Shown: positions 16,664 to 25,333 of the stretch, in pieces
Layout: every line of letters starts with the position of its first letter
Position numbering within the stretch: position 1 is the first letter of the stretch
From: Bacteriovoracaceae bacterium
GTDB lineage: Bacteria; Bdellovibrionota; Bacteriovoracia; Bacteriovoracales; Bacteriovoracaceae
Length of the DNA: 64,000 bases
NCBI GenBank assembly: GCA_947377285.1
Contig: CANCFT010000014.1
Location: 1 to 64,000, forward strand
Direction of reading: 5' to 3'
Made by a program: the position numbers and the translations under genes
The notes under the pieces: generated by a model
What the model was told of the DNA's origin: nothing
The model's database searches: none
What the model saw: the letters and a program-made list of their open reading frames with translations, nothing else

Positions 16664-18034
16664 ATGAATGAATTTAAAGTAGGACTTCTCGCCGTTGCGA
16701 CAATGGTAGCTGTTGTTATTATGTCTCTCAAAGTGACATCTAATCAATCAGGATTTGGCCAATACGAAACATTTCGAACAATCGTTAAAGATGCGTCTGG
16801 GATTTTTCCTAAAACGCCCATCAAAGTTGCTGGTATTAATGCAGGAAGAATTATTTCGATTGAACTTCAAGGAAATACTGCACTTATTACTTTCGAGATT
16901 TTAAAACAAATTGAAGTGACTAAAAACTCTAAACTGAGAATAAAATCTGTTGGGTTTTTAGGTGATAAATATATCGAAATTTATATTGGTGATTCTCACT
17001 CCATGCTTCACAAATTTGATTTTATTGACTCAGAAGAAGCAGCAGGATTAGAAAACTTAATCAAAGATACATCAGAAGTTCTAGGTGATGTTAAGCAAAT
17101 CGTTCGCACGATGAAAGATTCAATTGCTCCAACTGGAGAAGTTTCTCCACTTAAGAAAATTTTGGGAGATGTTTCAGAATTAGTGGCCAATACTAAAGAA
17201 GTTACTGCCGATTTAAAACGAATGACAAACGGTAGTGAAGCTAAGATCAATGCGATGTTGGATAATTTAGAAGCTTTTACTGGCGACCTCGCTTATCAAA
17301 CAGATAAAAATAATAGCGATAGTGCCATGTCAGATGTTAAAGAAGTTCTTGCAAATACTAAAAAACTCACGGCCGATATGTCGTCAATTGTTGCAGATCT
17401 AAAACTCGGAAAAGGGACAATCGGTAAAATGTTAGTTGAAGATGAAATTGCTGACCAAGTGAAGGATACTTTATCAAGTGTTAAAAAACTTGTTGGAAAA
17501 GCCGATGCCCTTAGAACAGAATTAACTATTTTTAGTGGTGTGAATTCAAAATCAGGGGGGGATACAGATGCCTCGCTTAGAATTTATCCAAGTCCGGAAA
17601 GATTTTACCATTTAGGATTAGCGACTTCTGAAAATGGTCCTGATTATGAAAAAACAATCGTCACAACTACGAATGGATTAACAGTAACTGAAAATAGAAA
17701 AGAAAATGTAAAAAATACTTTGCGCTTTAATGCTCAAATTGGTCGAAGAATAAATGATTTTGATTTTCGCGGTGGTTTAATTGAATCAACGGGTGGGTTA
17801 GGACTTGATTACCGTGCCCAAGCGATAGGGACAAAGTTATCAGCTGACGTCTTCGATTATAAAAAGAATTTAGGACCAAATTTAAGAATGTCCATAGAAG
17901 CTCAAATTTGGAATGTTTTTTATGGAAGAGCTTCATTTAATGATGCCGTCAGAACAACGAGAAGTGCAACTGTTTCGGGTGGATTGCGATTTAATGATGA
18001 AGATTTAAAAGGCCTAATAGGATTCTTTTGGTAG
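16664..18034 (+). CDS. mlaD: MlaD-like MCE protein with long C-terminal beta-rich domain
   Basis: Substrate-binding MCE component of the Mla system. An N-terminal membrane anchor (about residues 5-25) precedes one MCE domain (ASGIFPKTPIKVAGINAGRI and GFLGDKYIEIYIG, about residues 40-115). A helical section (about 120-290) repeats a pattern of the type VLANTKKLTADM, as in needle-forming MCE proteins. The last 150-170 residues are alternating beta strands with glycines (IGRRINDFDFRGGLIES) and end in GLIGFFW, with an aromatic C-terminal residue as in outer-membrane barrels. At 456 residues it is far longer than E. coli MlaD (about 180). It may bridge the periplasm on its own. Confidence 0.88.
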   Translation: MNEFKVGLLAVATMVAVVIMSLKVTSNQSGFGQYETFRTIVKDASGIFPKTPIKVAGINAGRIISIELQGNTALITFEILKQIEVTKNSKLRIKSVGFLGDKYIEIYIGDSHSMLHKFDFIDSEEAAGLENLIKDTSEVLGDVKQIVRTMKDSIAPTGEVSPLKKILGDVSELVANTKEVTADLKRMTNGSEAKINAMLDNLEAFTGDLAYQTDKNNSDSAMSDVKEVLANTKKLTADMSSIVADLKLGKGTIGKMLVEDEIADQVKDTLSSVKKLVGKADALRTELTIFSGVNSKSGGDTDASLRIYPSPERFYHLGLATSENGPDYEKTIVTTTNGLTVTENRKENVKNTLRFNAQIGRRINDFDFRGGLIESTGGLGLDYRAQAIGTKLSADVFDYKKNLGPNLRMSIEAQIWNVFYGRASFNDAVRTTRSATVSGGLRFNDEDLKGLIGFFW

Positions 18035-18037
18035 AAA

Positions 18038-19189
18038 ATGGAACGTAATTGGTTAATAAGAACATCTCAAAAGCAAATTCTAGGACCCATTGCGAAGGCA
18101 AAGGTTTTAGAGTTCATGCAAAAAGGTGCTCTTGGCTTAAACGATGAAGTGATGAGTGGCAATGGCTACTGGTTTTCATTGAAAGAAAAAGAATTGGTCG
18201 ATAAATATCTTTTTGGAGACCTTCCTCAAAGTTATAATCCAATTTCAGAATCTAAAAGTGTACTCTCTAAAAGAGAAAATCCAGATAAAACGACTTCTAT
18301 TAATTCAGCACCAGCAAATAAAACTCAAGTTCTGCGAGCAGAAACACTTACACCTGGAATATTGCCTGCTAAAGATGATTTAGAATATCCAGATATTACT
18401 CTTCTCAACACATCAACGAGCGGTTTACAAAAGCAATCAATGCAAGCCGTAGAGCCTGATTTAAGACTTCCAGATTCAAGTGACCTAGAATTTCCAGACA
18501 TCGCATTAATCAATGCAACTATAAATAATACCCCTCATGTCCAAGTGGGACATAATGAATCCCTTGCAAATACCAAAAGCAAAACTGAAGTGAATGCTTC
18601 AGTTGAATTTTTTCTTGAAGAAGATTTGATTTACCCCAAAAGTGATGATTTAGAATACCCTGATATGAATAGCCTCTTTGGAAATACGGAAGTTGTAAAA
18701 AAAGCCATTGAAGACAATGACGATAGAGAGTTTATCGTTCAGACAGATACGGCCCAAGTTAATTCAGTTGAAAAAAAAAATGATTTTGATAATGAATTTG
18801 ATAATGAATTTAAAGTTGATATAAATCCCAAAGACAATAAATCTAAAAATACTGGATACGACGAAGATGCTAAAATGGATTTAGTCTTTAAGACTGAGCC
18901 TGATGTTACAAAGCCAGAAAAAACAAAAAGTTCCTCTTCTAATTCTAAATCCGAACTTAAACTTTTGCATGAAAGAAAGCCTAAAGCAATTATCACCCCT
19001 GTTCCCATCGAACCCATAAAACCTAATTTAAAGTCTCCAGCAGACTTTACCCGTACGGCGTTGCCAGAAAATTTAAAAAAAAGAAATGATAACTACTTAC
19101 TTTATATCTTAATCATTTTAATTCTCTTAATTCTTAGCCTCTTTTTTTATTATTACCGAACGATTCTTAATAAACCTTTACCGGTCTAG
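18038..19189 (+). CDS. GYF_2-like N-terminal domain protein with C-terminal membrane anchor
   Basis: A 383-residue protein. Residues 4-55 fit the GYF_2 (DUF4339) pattern: W-L-I-R-T, QILGPIAKAKVLEFMQKGAL, then NGYWFSLKE. A long acidic, low-complexity region follows and contains three copies of a short motif: DDLEYPDITLLN, SDLEFPDIALIN and DDLEYPDMNSLF. A single hydrophobic helix (YLLYILIILILLILSLFFYY) lies at the C-terminus, leaving the bulk in the cytoplasm like a tail-anchored protein. It starts 3 bases after mlaD and is followed 3 bases later by tsaC. Function unknown; the motif repeats suggest a docking scaffold. Confidence 0.7.
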   Translation: MERNWLIRTSQKQILGPIAKAKVLEFMQKGALGLNDEVMSGNGYWFSLKEKELVDKYLFGDLPQSYNPISESKSVLSKRENPDKTTSINSAPANKTQVLRAETLTPGILPAKDDLEYPDITLLNTSTSGLQKQSMQAVEPDLRLPDSSDLEFPDIALINATINNTPHVQVGHNESLANTKSKTEVNASVEFFLEEDLIYPKSDDLEYPDMNSLFGNTEVVKKAIEDNDDREFIVQTDTAQVNSVEKKNDFDNEFDNEFKVDINPKDNKSKNTGYDEDAKMDLVFKTEPDVTKPEKTKSSSSNSKSELKLLHERKPKAIITPVPIEPIKPNLKSPADFTRTALPENLKKRNDNYLLYILIILILLILSLFFYYYRTILNKPLPV

Positions 19190-19192
19190 AGT

Positions 19193-19798
19193 ATGGTCAT
19201 TAAAGTAGATGATGTTTTTATTTATCCTACCGACACTGTTTGGGGTATTGGCTGCAGCTTATATTCTGAAATAGGGCACAGTAAAATTGCTGAAATTAAA
19301 AAGACTGCAAAAAATAAACCTTTATCTATTATGTTCGCAAGTGTTCAAGATATTTTTGATCTATTTCATTTTCCTGAAGAAGTAACCTATTTATGGCTTG
19401 AAGAATTTTTTACTTTAGAATCGACTTTAATTTTTCCGGTGAAAGCTTTGAAAACTAAAATCCCTAAATGGGCCATTGGTGACAGTGACTATGTAAGTTT
19501 GCGCACTTTAAACTTGGATGTAATTAAAGATATATCAAACGAAATTCAAACGCCATTTTTCACAACGAGTTTAAATCTTACCGGATCAACTCCCATAACT
19601 AACATCGAAGACGCTAGAGTTTTTTGGCAAGCCTATGCTCCTGATGCGCATTTTTTACCTTCAAAAGTTACATCGGAATTATCTGGTTTATCTTCTACGA
19701 TTGTACTTTTAGAAGAAAATTTAGATTTTGAAATCAAAAGAAAAGGCAGACGAGTTGAAGAGATTAAAAAACATATAATGAAATTATTTTTTAAATGA
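19193..19798 (+). CDS. tsaC: L-threonylcarbamoyladenylate synthase (YrdC/Sua5 domain)
   Basis: Makes threonylcarbamoyl-AMP for the t6A37 tRNA modification. The 201-residue YrdC domain shows IYPTDTVWGIGC, the lysine-rich site KKTAKNKPLSIMF and TTSLNLTGS (SxN motif). Single-domain length fits TsaC rather than the longer Sua5. It ends the plus-strand run and overlaps the convergent DciA-like gene by 15 bases. It links functionally to trmO at 1.3-1.9 kb, which methylates t6A. Confidence 0.85.
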   Translation: MVIKVDDVFIYPTDTVWGIGCSLYSEIGHSKIAEIKKTAKNKPLSIMFASVQDIFDLFHFPEEVTYLWLEEFFTLESTLIFPVKALKTKIPKWAIGDSDYVSLRTLNLDVIKDISNEIQTPFFTTSLNLTGSTPITNIEDARVFWQAYAPDAHFLPSKVTSELSGLSSTIVLLEENLDFEIKRKGRRVEEIKKHIMKLFFK

Positions 19799-20287
19799 TT
19801 GTATATAAATGGATATCATCTGCTCTTTAATTTCTGGATCGATAAGATCACTAAATATTTCTTCAGCTTCTTTTTTTAATTTGCGAAATTCTGGAGAAAA
19901 TGGATGAAGCACCTGGCTTTTCTTTTTTTCAATTGGAGTAATGAACTGTGCGTATTGCGCAGAGAAGTGAGTTGTATCAACAATAAATTTAATAGAAAGA
20001 ATTGATTTTTCTAAATTAGGAAATTTTTCAATGATTTTTCTTTTTAGAGGAAGCTCCATATAGCTTAATTCTTGGGCAAAAGCTGAATGATTACTTAAGA
20101 TAACTAGAGTTCCATTTTGATTTTTAAGTGGAATTGTATGTTCTGATAATTTTGTTCCAGCAATATCTTTCCATGCTCGAATGAGTGCTAAAAAATCAAA
20201 ACTATCGTTGAAATGTGCTTTTTCTTTTTTTACTGAAAATTGCCCTGAGTTTGGTGAATCGATAAAATGTGAAAGTTTTTTCAACAT
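19784..20287 (-). CDS. DUF721 / DciA-like protein
   Basis: A 167-residue protein of the DUF721 family, which includes DciA, the DnaB-helicase loader or operator of many bacteria. The family core is visible: ALIRAWKDIAGTKLSEHTIPL, then NGTLVILSNHSAFAQELSYMELPLK, followed by IKFIV. The C-terminal 70 residues are charged and helical. Whether it acts with DnaB here is inference from the family. Single gene, divergent from lptE, convergent with tsaC. Confidence 0.78.
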   Translation of the reverse strand: MLKKLSHFIDSPNSGQFSVKKEKAHFNDSFDFLALIRAWKDIAGTKLSEHTIPLKNQNGTLVILSNHSAFAQELSYMELPLKRKIIEKFPNLEKSILSIKFIVDTTHFSAQYAQFITPIEKKKSQVLHPFSPEFRKLKKEAEEIFSDLIDPEIKEQMISIYIQSFKK

Positions 20288-20354
20288 AAAATTCTATTGT
20301 TACACACTTGAAAAAAGGTTTAAGGCTACTGATTTTTAGGGTAACATTTGGGTT

Positions 20355-21035
20355 ATGAAAGTGCGATTTTTAAATTTATTACTGATAATTTTTGCATTTA
20401 TTTCACTTAGCGCTTGCTCGGGGTACCACGTCAATACTAATTCTAACCCCTTAATTGGCTATGATATTAAGACAATTTCGATCCCTATGTTTATCAATCG
20501 TTCGGTTCTTCCCCAACTCGCCGCACCCATGACTCAAGAAATTGCATTGTTGTTAAATGATTATAATGGATTAAAAGTTATAAGTGGTGACAACGAAAAT
20601 GCAGATGCTGTTTTAATTGGTATCCTTGAATCTAGAGACCATTACAACGAAGTTGTGACGACTACCCAAACTTTATTCACAGACGCGGAGCTTTCAACGT
20701 CAATTGGAAGTCGAAGTCCTTTCTATTACCCAATTCAATCGACATACAATTTTTCATTAAGAATTCTACTTATCAAGCGCCCTACAGCTGAAGAACTCGC
20801 ACTTTTTACCAGCGAAATTGGAAAACTCATTTCAATCCATCCAAAAATTGTTTTAGATGAAAGAATTAATTTAACTGGAAGTTTTTCAAGAGTCGCAAGA
20901 CCAACTATACCTTCGATCAACTCACCAGGTGAGGTCAATTTTGTTAAGAACAAAGGGATCTTTGAAAAAAGTATACAAGATACTTGTATTCAAGCGGCCC
21001 AAACATTTAAACAAGTAGTTCTCAATGCATTCTAA
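20355..21035 (+). CDS. lptE: LPS-assembly lipoprotein LptE
   Basis: LptE plugs the LptD barrel and helps insert lipopolysaccharide in the outer membrane. The 226-residue protein has a lipoprotein signal peptide with lipobox LSAC followed by SGYHV, the usual LptE start, then IKTISIPMFINRSVLPQLAAPMTQEI and the beta-rich core DAVLIGILESRDHYN. The C-terminus has Pro/Ser-rich and helical segments. The holA start overlaps its end by 11 bases, the common lptE-holA order, which supports the assignment. Confidence 0.85.
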   Translation: MKVRFLNLLLIIFAFISLSACSGYHVNTNSNPLIGYDIKTISIPMFINRSVLPQLAAPMTQEIALLLNDYNGLKVISGDNENADAVLIGILESRDHYNEVVTTTQTLFTDAELSTSIGSRSPFYYPIQSTYNFSLRILLIKRPTAEELALFTSEIGKLISIHPKIVLDERINLTGSFSRVARPTIPSINSPGEVNFVKNKGIFEKSIQDTCIQAAQTFKQVVLNAF

Positions 21036-21957
21036 AATTCTTCCTTGGGATTTTCTTCAAAAATTTCCAACGAGTTTAATGCCAAAAGCTTTGGGCTTAA
21101 AAACTTTTTTAATTGAAGATCCTTACCTCGAAAGACTTCTCTTAGACCGATTGCCGAAAAAAGAATTAAATTTTTCCCTTTATACTGGAAATGAAGTGAC
21201 TCGAGAATTTATAGAAGAGCATTTCGTAAATTACTCTTTTTTTAGGAGTAATGAACCTATTATGGTTATGAATGCTGAATCTATTCCAGCTGAGAGTTTA
21301 GAGTTGCTATTAGAATCATCAATAGACTGGTCAGAGCGTTTACTACTTTTATGTTTTACTAAATCAAGCAAGGCCTTTCTTTCCTTTTCTAAAAAACCAG
21401 CAGTTGAATCTATTGAATTAGAGTCACCTCGCTTTTGGGAGGGAGAAAAACTTTGGCAATTTTGCCAAAAAGCCAGAGGCGTGCAGTTTGATAGTGCAGT
21501 TGCACGATTTGCTCTCACTAATTTAGAACACAATTTTGATTCATTTATAAGCCTAATTAATACGATTCAAATTCATTTTCCCGATGGAGCAGTACAAGTA
21601 AAAATTTTACAGGAACTTATTCCCTGTGAGCGTTGGGACTTTTTCCAATTAATTGAATTGTTTCACCGTTCACCGAAAAATTTTTTTGAAGAAATTCTAA
21701 AAAAAGAAATGGATTATGATTGGATGAGATCCCTCGCGAGTTTTATGCAAAGCCATTTAGTTAAAATTCTCTTTCCAGAAGAAATAAAAAAGAAAGCCAA
21801 GCTTACTAAGTATGACCAATCAGTCTTAGAGATGAGTGAAAAACTAAATAGAGTAATGCTGAAGCATTATTTGGGCTTTTTTTCGGAGTTAGAAATTCAG
21901 GCAAAATCGAATGATCAGTTTTTGGTAAATCGTTTGAGAATAGAATCATTAAAATAA
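21025..21957 (+). CDS. holA: DNA polymerase III delta subunit, divergent
   Basis: Predicted clamp-loader delta subunit, 310 residues. Sequence similarity is low, as is usual for HolA, but the layout fits: an N-terminal ATPase-like part (KTFLIEDPYLERLLLDRL, then IMVMNAESIPAESLELLLES), a middle FWEGEKLWQFCQKARGVQFD, and a C-terminal helical collar (FIKK-type DWMRSLASFMQSH). There is no Walker A, as expected for delta. The lptE-holA overlap and rpsT next door are the classical HolA context, on which the name largely rests. Confidence 0.75.
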   Translation: MHSKILPWDFLQKFPTSLMPKALGLKTFLIEDPYLERLLLDRLPKKELNFSLYTGNEVTREFIEEHFVNYSFFRSNEPIMVMNAESIPAESLELLLESSIDWSERLLLLCFTKSSKAFLSFSKKPAVESIELESPRFWEGEKLWQFCQKARGVQFDSAVARFALTNLEHNFDSFISLINTIQIHFPDGAVQVKILQELIPCERWDFFQLIELFHRSPKNFFEEILKKEMDYDWMRSLASFMQSHLVKILFPEEIKKKAKLTKYDQSVLEMSEKLNRVMLKHYLGFFSELEIQAKSNDQFLVNRLRIESLK

Positions 21958-21962
21958 AAAAA

Positions 21963-21990
21963 GAAAAGCCTCCATCAATGGAGGCTTTTC
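21963..21990. terminator. Bidirectional terminator between holA and rpsT
   Basis: A 12-bp perfect stem (GAAAAGCCTCCA with TGGAGGCTTTTC) and a four-base loop, between the convergent ends of holA (+) and rpsT (-). The A-rich and T-rich lower stem and flanks (TAAAAAAAGAAAAG on the left) allow it to serve both strands; for the minus strand, CTTTTCTTTTTTTA follows the GC part. Confidence 0.85.
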
Positions 21991-22033
21991 TATTTATAAA
22001 AAAATCTTACGATTTAAATATTAATTTTATGAC

Positions 22034-22297
22034 TTATTTAAGTCCGTTAACCTGAGCAGCTAAACGAGACGTTCTTCTTGCAGCAGTGTTAAGTTTAATA
22101 ACTCCTGTTTTTGCAAGTTTTCTAAGTTCTGCTTGAGCAGATTTTAATAATTCAGCAGCTGTTTTTTTGTCACCTGCAGTTACTGCATCTCTGACTTTTT
22201 TAACAGAAGTTTTCATTTGAGATTCGTTAGTTTTGTTGACAAGATTTTTCTTAATGTCTTGTTTCGCTCTTTTTTCTGATGATTTGTGGTTTGCCAC
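22034..22297 (-). CDS. rpsT: 30S ribosomal protein S20
   Basis: Small basic ribosomal protein that binds 16S rRNA. From a GTG at 22297 it has 87 residues, the family length, starting (M)ANHKSSEKRAKQDIKKN; further blocks are MKTSVKKVRDAV and KLNTAARRTSRLAAQVNGL. GGAG lies five bases before the GTG. The open frame continues 12 codons upstream to an ATG at 22333, but that start would bury the ribosome site and adds non-family residues. Single gene with a shared terminator downstream. Confidence 0.96.
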   Translation of the reverse strand: MANHKSSEKRAKQDIKKNLVNKTNESQMKTSVKKVRDAVTAGDKKTAAELLKSAQAELRKLAKTGVIKLNTAARRTSRLAAQVNGLK

Positions 22298-22412
22298 AAT
22301 AACTCCTACCGTTAGATATTCTTCTTTTTGCATTTAGCAATTTAATGTGAATCATTTTTTATTCTAATTTAGAAAAGTTGGCAAGGTTTTATTTGTGAAA
22401 CTTAGCTCCTGT

Positions 22413-22440
22413 TTGTATCATTAAGACAATTTTCTAAAAT
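22413..22440 (+). promoter_or_regulatory. Putative promoter of the hbd operon
   Basis: TTGTAT (22413-22418), a 16-base spacer and TAAAAT (22435-22440), 23 bases before the hbd ATG; GAGAGAGGA lies between as the ribosome site. Consensus match is moderate and the leader would be short. Confidence 0.4.
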
Positions 22441-22463
22441 ATTTTTATCGAGAGAGGATCTTT

Positions 22464-23318
22464 ATGCAAAATATCCAAAGTATTGGGATTGTTGGCGCAG
22501 GGCAAATGGGCCGAGGGATCGCGCAAGTAGCTGCAATGTCTGGCTTTAAAGTATTACTTTTTGATGTTTCAGAAGAAGGCCTTAAAAAAGGCATGGATTT
22601 TATTAAAAATCAGCTTGATAAAGGGGTTGATAAAGGAAAGTGGGATGCTGCATTTGTTACTCAAACAATGTCTGCCGTAACTGCTGTCACGGAAATGAGT
22701 GCTCTTTCAAATTGTGATTTGTTAATTGAAGCGGCAACTGAAAATAAAGTCGTTAAGTTTGATATTTTTAAAAAACTTGATGAAGTGGCTAAAGCTTCCG
22801 CTATTCTGGCAACGAACACTTCTTCAATTTCTATTACTGAGATAGCGGCGGTCACAAAAAGACCAAGTTTAGTTGCCGGAATGCATTTTATGAATCCAGT
22901 ACCAGTGATGAAATTAGTTGAAGGTATAAGAGGACTAGAAACTAGTGATGATACTTTCAATACGGTTGCAGCTGTTGCCGAAAAGATGGGGAAAGTCTTT
23001 GTGCGTGCTAATGACGTTCCAGGTTTTGCTGTCAATAGAATATTAATGCCAATGATTAACGAAGCTGTCTACGCGCTCTATGAAGGTGTCGCGAGCATTC
23101 AGGATATTGATCAAGCAATGAAGCTTGGGACGAACCAGCCTATGGGGCCTTTAGAGCTGGCGGATTTTATTGGTCTTGATACTTGTTTAGCAATCATGAA
23201 TGTGTTGAATGAGGGATTGGGAGATACAAAATACCGGCCATGTCCGCTTTTAAAAAAATATGTGTTAGCTGGAAGAATGGGCCGAAAATCAGGGAGAGGA
23301 TTTTATGAGTACAAATAA
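22464..23318 (+). CDS. hbd: 3-hydroxybutyryl-CoA dehydrogenase
   Basis: NAD(P)-dependent oxidation of 3-hydroxyacyl-CoA to 3-oxoacyl-CoA. 284 residues: the Rossmann motif [14 protein letters not shown] at the N-terminus, [11 protein letters not shown], the catalytic-His segment [15 protein letters not shown], and the C-terminal helical domain [21 protein letters not shown]. Length fits the stand-alone short-chain enzyme. It overlaps the enoyl-CoA hydratase gene by 14 bases, and an acyl-CoA dehydrogenase follows, so three steps of a butyryl-CoA or beta-oxidation route are translated together. The thiolase lies 3.8 kb downstream on the same strand. Confidence 0.95.
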   Translation: MQNIQSIGIVGAGQMGRGIAQVAAMSGFKVLLFDVSEEGLKKGMDFIKNQLDKGVDKGKWDAAFVTQTMSAVTAVTEMSALSNCDLLIEAATENKVVKFDIFKKLDEVAKASAILATNTSSISITEIAAVTKRPSLVAGMHFMNPVPVMKLVEGIRGLETSDDTFNTVAAVAEKMGKVFVRANDVPGFAVNRILMPMINEAVYALYEGVASIQDIDQAMKLGTNQPMGPLELADFIGLDTCLAIMNVLNEGLGDTKYRPCPLLKKYVLAGRMGRKSGRGFYEYK

Positions 23319-24108
23319 TAAATGGAACACGCTTACGTATGAAGTTCAAGAAGACCTAGGGGTGATTACCATTAATCGTCCTACCAAACTCAATGCACTT
23401 AATATCGAACTTTTAAGTGAGCTAAAGGAACTTATAACTGAATTAAAAAAAGATGAAGTTTTCGCACTTAAAGGTTTGATTGTTACAGGCTCAGGGGAAA
23501 AAGCTTTTATTGCAGGAGCTGATATTGCCGAAATGAGTGACATGACTCCAAGTGATGCTTATACTTTTGGTCAATTAGGCCAACAAGTGACAGTCTTATT
23601 TGAAACACTTCAAATTCCTGTGATTGCTTGCGTAAATGGATTTGCCTTGGGTGGTGGATGTGAAATTGCTATGAGTTGCGATTTTATTTATTCAACGACT
23701 AACGCGAGTTTTGGTCAACCAGAAGTTAAGCTTGGATTAATTCCTGGTTTTGGTGGCACACAGCGCTTAGCAAAATTAGTGGGAAGAAATCGCGCCAAAG
23801 AAATGATTTTTTCAGGAAGAAATGTGAGTGCGACTGAAGCTTGCGAAATGGGGCTTGTTCTCAAAATTCTACCAACTAAAGACGCCATGATTGAAGAAGC
23901 AAAAAAGACACTTAAGGCAATAACTCAAAATTCATCATTTGCTGTTTCAATTGCTAAAAAAGTAATGAACGAAGGTGTTGACTTAACTATTACTGAAGGT
24001 TTACAGCTAGAGAAGAGACAATTCTCGGGAATTTTTTCTTCTGAAGATATGCGCGAAGGCACTAAAGCTTTTATTGAAAAACGAGCACCTCATTTTAAAG
24101 GTAAATAA
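23305..24108 (+). CDS. Enoyl-CoA hydratase / crotonase
   Basis: Hydrates trans-2-enoyl-CoA to 3-hydroxyacyl-CoA. The 267-residue crotonase fold shows the CoA oxyanion-hole motif [14 protein letters not shown] and [16 protein letters not shown], with the catalytic Glu pair in GGGCEIA and [19 protein letters not shown]. The ATG at 23305 lies within the end of hbd. With hbd and the acyl-CoA dehydrogenase two bases downstream it forms an operon; short-chain (crotonyl-CoA) preference is inferred from this context. Confidence 0.93.
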   Translation: MSTNNKWNTLTYEVQEDLGVITINRPTKLNALNIELLSELKELITELKKDEVFALKGLIVTGSGEKAFIAGADIAEMSDMTPSDAYTFGQLGQQVTVLFETLQIPVIACVNGFALGGGCEIAMSCDFIYSTTNASFGQPEVKLGLIPGFGGTQRLAKLVGRNRAKEMIFSGRNVSATEACEMGLVLKILPTKDAMIEEAKKTLKAITQNSSFAVSIAKKVMNEGVDLTITEGLQLEKRQFSGIFSSEDMREGTKAFIEKRAPHFKGK

Positions 24109-24110
24109 AT

Positions 24111-25256
24111 ATGCAATCAATCTTTGAATCCCAGTACACAGACATCCGAGATTTGGTGTCTAAATTTTCAGATTCTGAAGTAGCTCCTCTTGCTCACTCT
24201 ATTGATCACGATGGAAAAATTCCTGCAGAATTAATTTCAAAACTTTTTGAAAATGGATTTATGGGCTCATATATTCCTGAGGAATATGGCGGAGCAGGAA
24301 TGGACTACTCATCTTATGCCATAATCGTCGAAGAAATTTCTCGAGGTTGTGCTTCAACGGGAGTTTTAATCTCTGCTCATACTTCACTTTGTATGTGGCC
24401 AATATTAAATTTTGGAACAGATGATCAAAAGAAAAAATACTTACCTAAGCTAGCAAGTGGCGGAATGATTGGTTGTTTTTGTTTATCAGAACCAAATGCA
24501 GGTTCTGACCCTGGGGCCTTAACGACTTTTGCTGAAGACAAAGGTGATTATTTTGAAATTTCAGGTGTAAAAAATTGGATTACCAATGGCAAAGACGCGG
24601 GCCTTGCAATCGTCATGGCTAAAACGACTAAAACAAATGACCATAAAGGAGTAACGGCTTTTATCGTCGAGACAAATTCAGCTGGATTCAGTGTTCAAAA
24701 ACTCGAAGATAAATTGGGAATTAAAGGCTCAAGCACGGCGCAAATTTGGTTAGATAAAGTTCGTGTTCCTAAAGAAAATGTCATTGGAGTTGTGGGCAAA
24801 GGTTTCAGTGTCGCTTTGGCGACTTTGGACGGCGGAAGAATTGGAATTGCGGCCCAGGCCTTAGGAATTGCTGAATCAGCTTTCCGGTATGCGAAAAATT
24901 ATTCAAAACAAAGAATACAATTTGGGAAACCAATTAGTGAACTTCAGGCCATTCAATTTATGTTGGCAGATATGTCGACAAAGATTGCTGCTGCAAGACT
25001 TTTAGTGATGAATGCCAGTTATTTAAAAGATAATCACCTCCCTTATTCAAAAGAAGCGGCCCAAGCCAAGCTTTTTGCTTCCGAATCATGTATGAGTATC
25101 ACCACTAAAGCGATTCAGATTTTAGGTGGAAATGGATACAGCAAAGAATATCCAGTAGAAAGACATTTTAGAGATGCAAAAATAACTGAAATTTATGAAG
25201 GTACTTCAGAAATTCAAAGAATAGTTATTGCTGCTAATGTACTCAAAGAAGTGTAA
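24111..25256 (+). CDS. Acyl-CoA dehydrogenase, short-chain type
   Basis: FAD enzyme that oxidises acyl-CoA to trans-2-enoyl-CoA. 381 residues with the ACAD signatures CFCLSEPNAGSDPGAL, GVKNWITNGKDAGLAIVM, KGFSVALATLDGGRIGIAAQALG, QFGKPISELQAIQFMLADM and, at the C-terminus, RDAKITEIYEGTSEIQR with the catalytic Glu in YEGTSE. The end position of the base and the butyryl-type neighbours suggest a short-chain enzyme. It ends the hbd operon; the electron-transfer flavoprotein genes it would need are not in the window. Confidence 0.93.
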   Translation: MQSIFESQYTDIRDLVSKFSDSEVAPLAHSIDHDGKIPAELISKLFENGFMGSYIPEEYGGAGMDYSSYAIIVEEISRGCASTGVLISAHTSLCMWPILNFGTDDQKKKYLPKLASGGMIGCFCLSEPNAGSDPGALTTFAEDKGDYFEISGVKNWITNGKDAGLAIVMAKTTKTNDHKGVTAFIVETNSAGFSVQKLEDKLGIKGSSTAQIWLDKVRVPKENVIGVVGKGFSVALATLDGGRIGIAAQALGIAESAFRYAKNYSKQRIQFGKPISELQAIQFMLADMSTKIAAARLLVMNASYLKDNHLPYSKEAAQAKLFASESCMSITTKAIQILGGNGYSKEYPVERHFRDAKITEIYEGTSEIQRIVIAANVLKEV

Positions 25257-25333
25257 GAGTTAATTAAGTGTTGACCAAGAGTTGACCAAGAGTAGATAAG
25301 AGACTTGACTTGATTTAACGCGAAGGTATTTAA

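Noticed and set aside
22298..22333. Longer S20 protein from an ATG at 22333
   Set aside because: It would add 12 residues not found in S20, and the ribosome site sits before the GTG at 22297.
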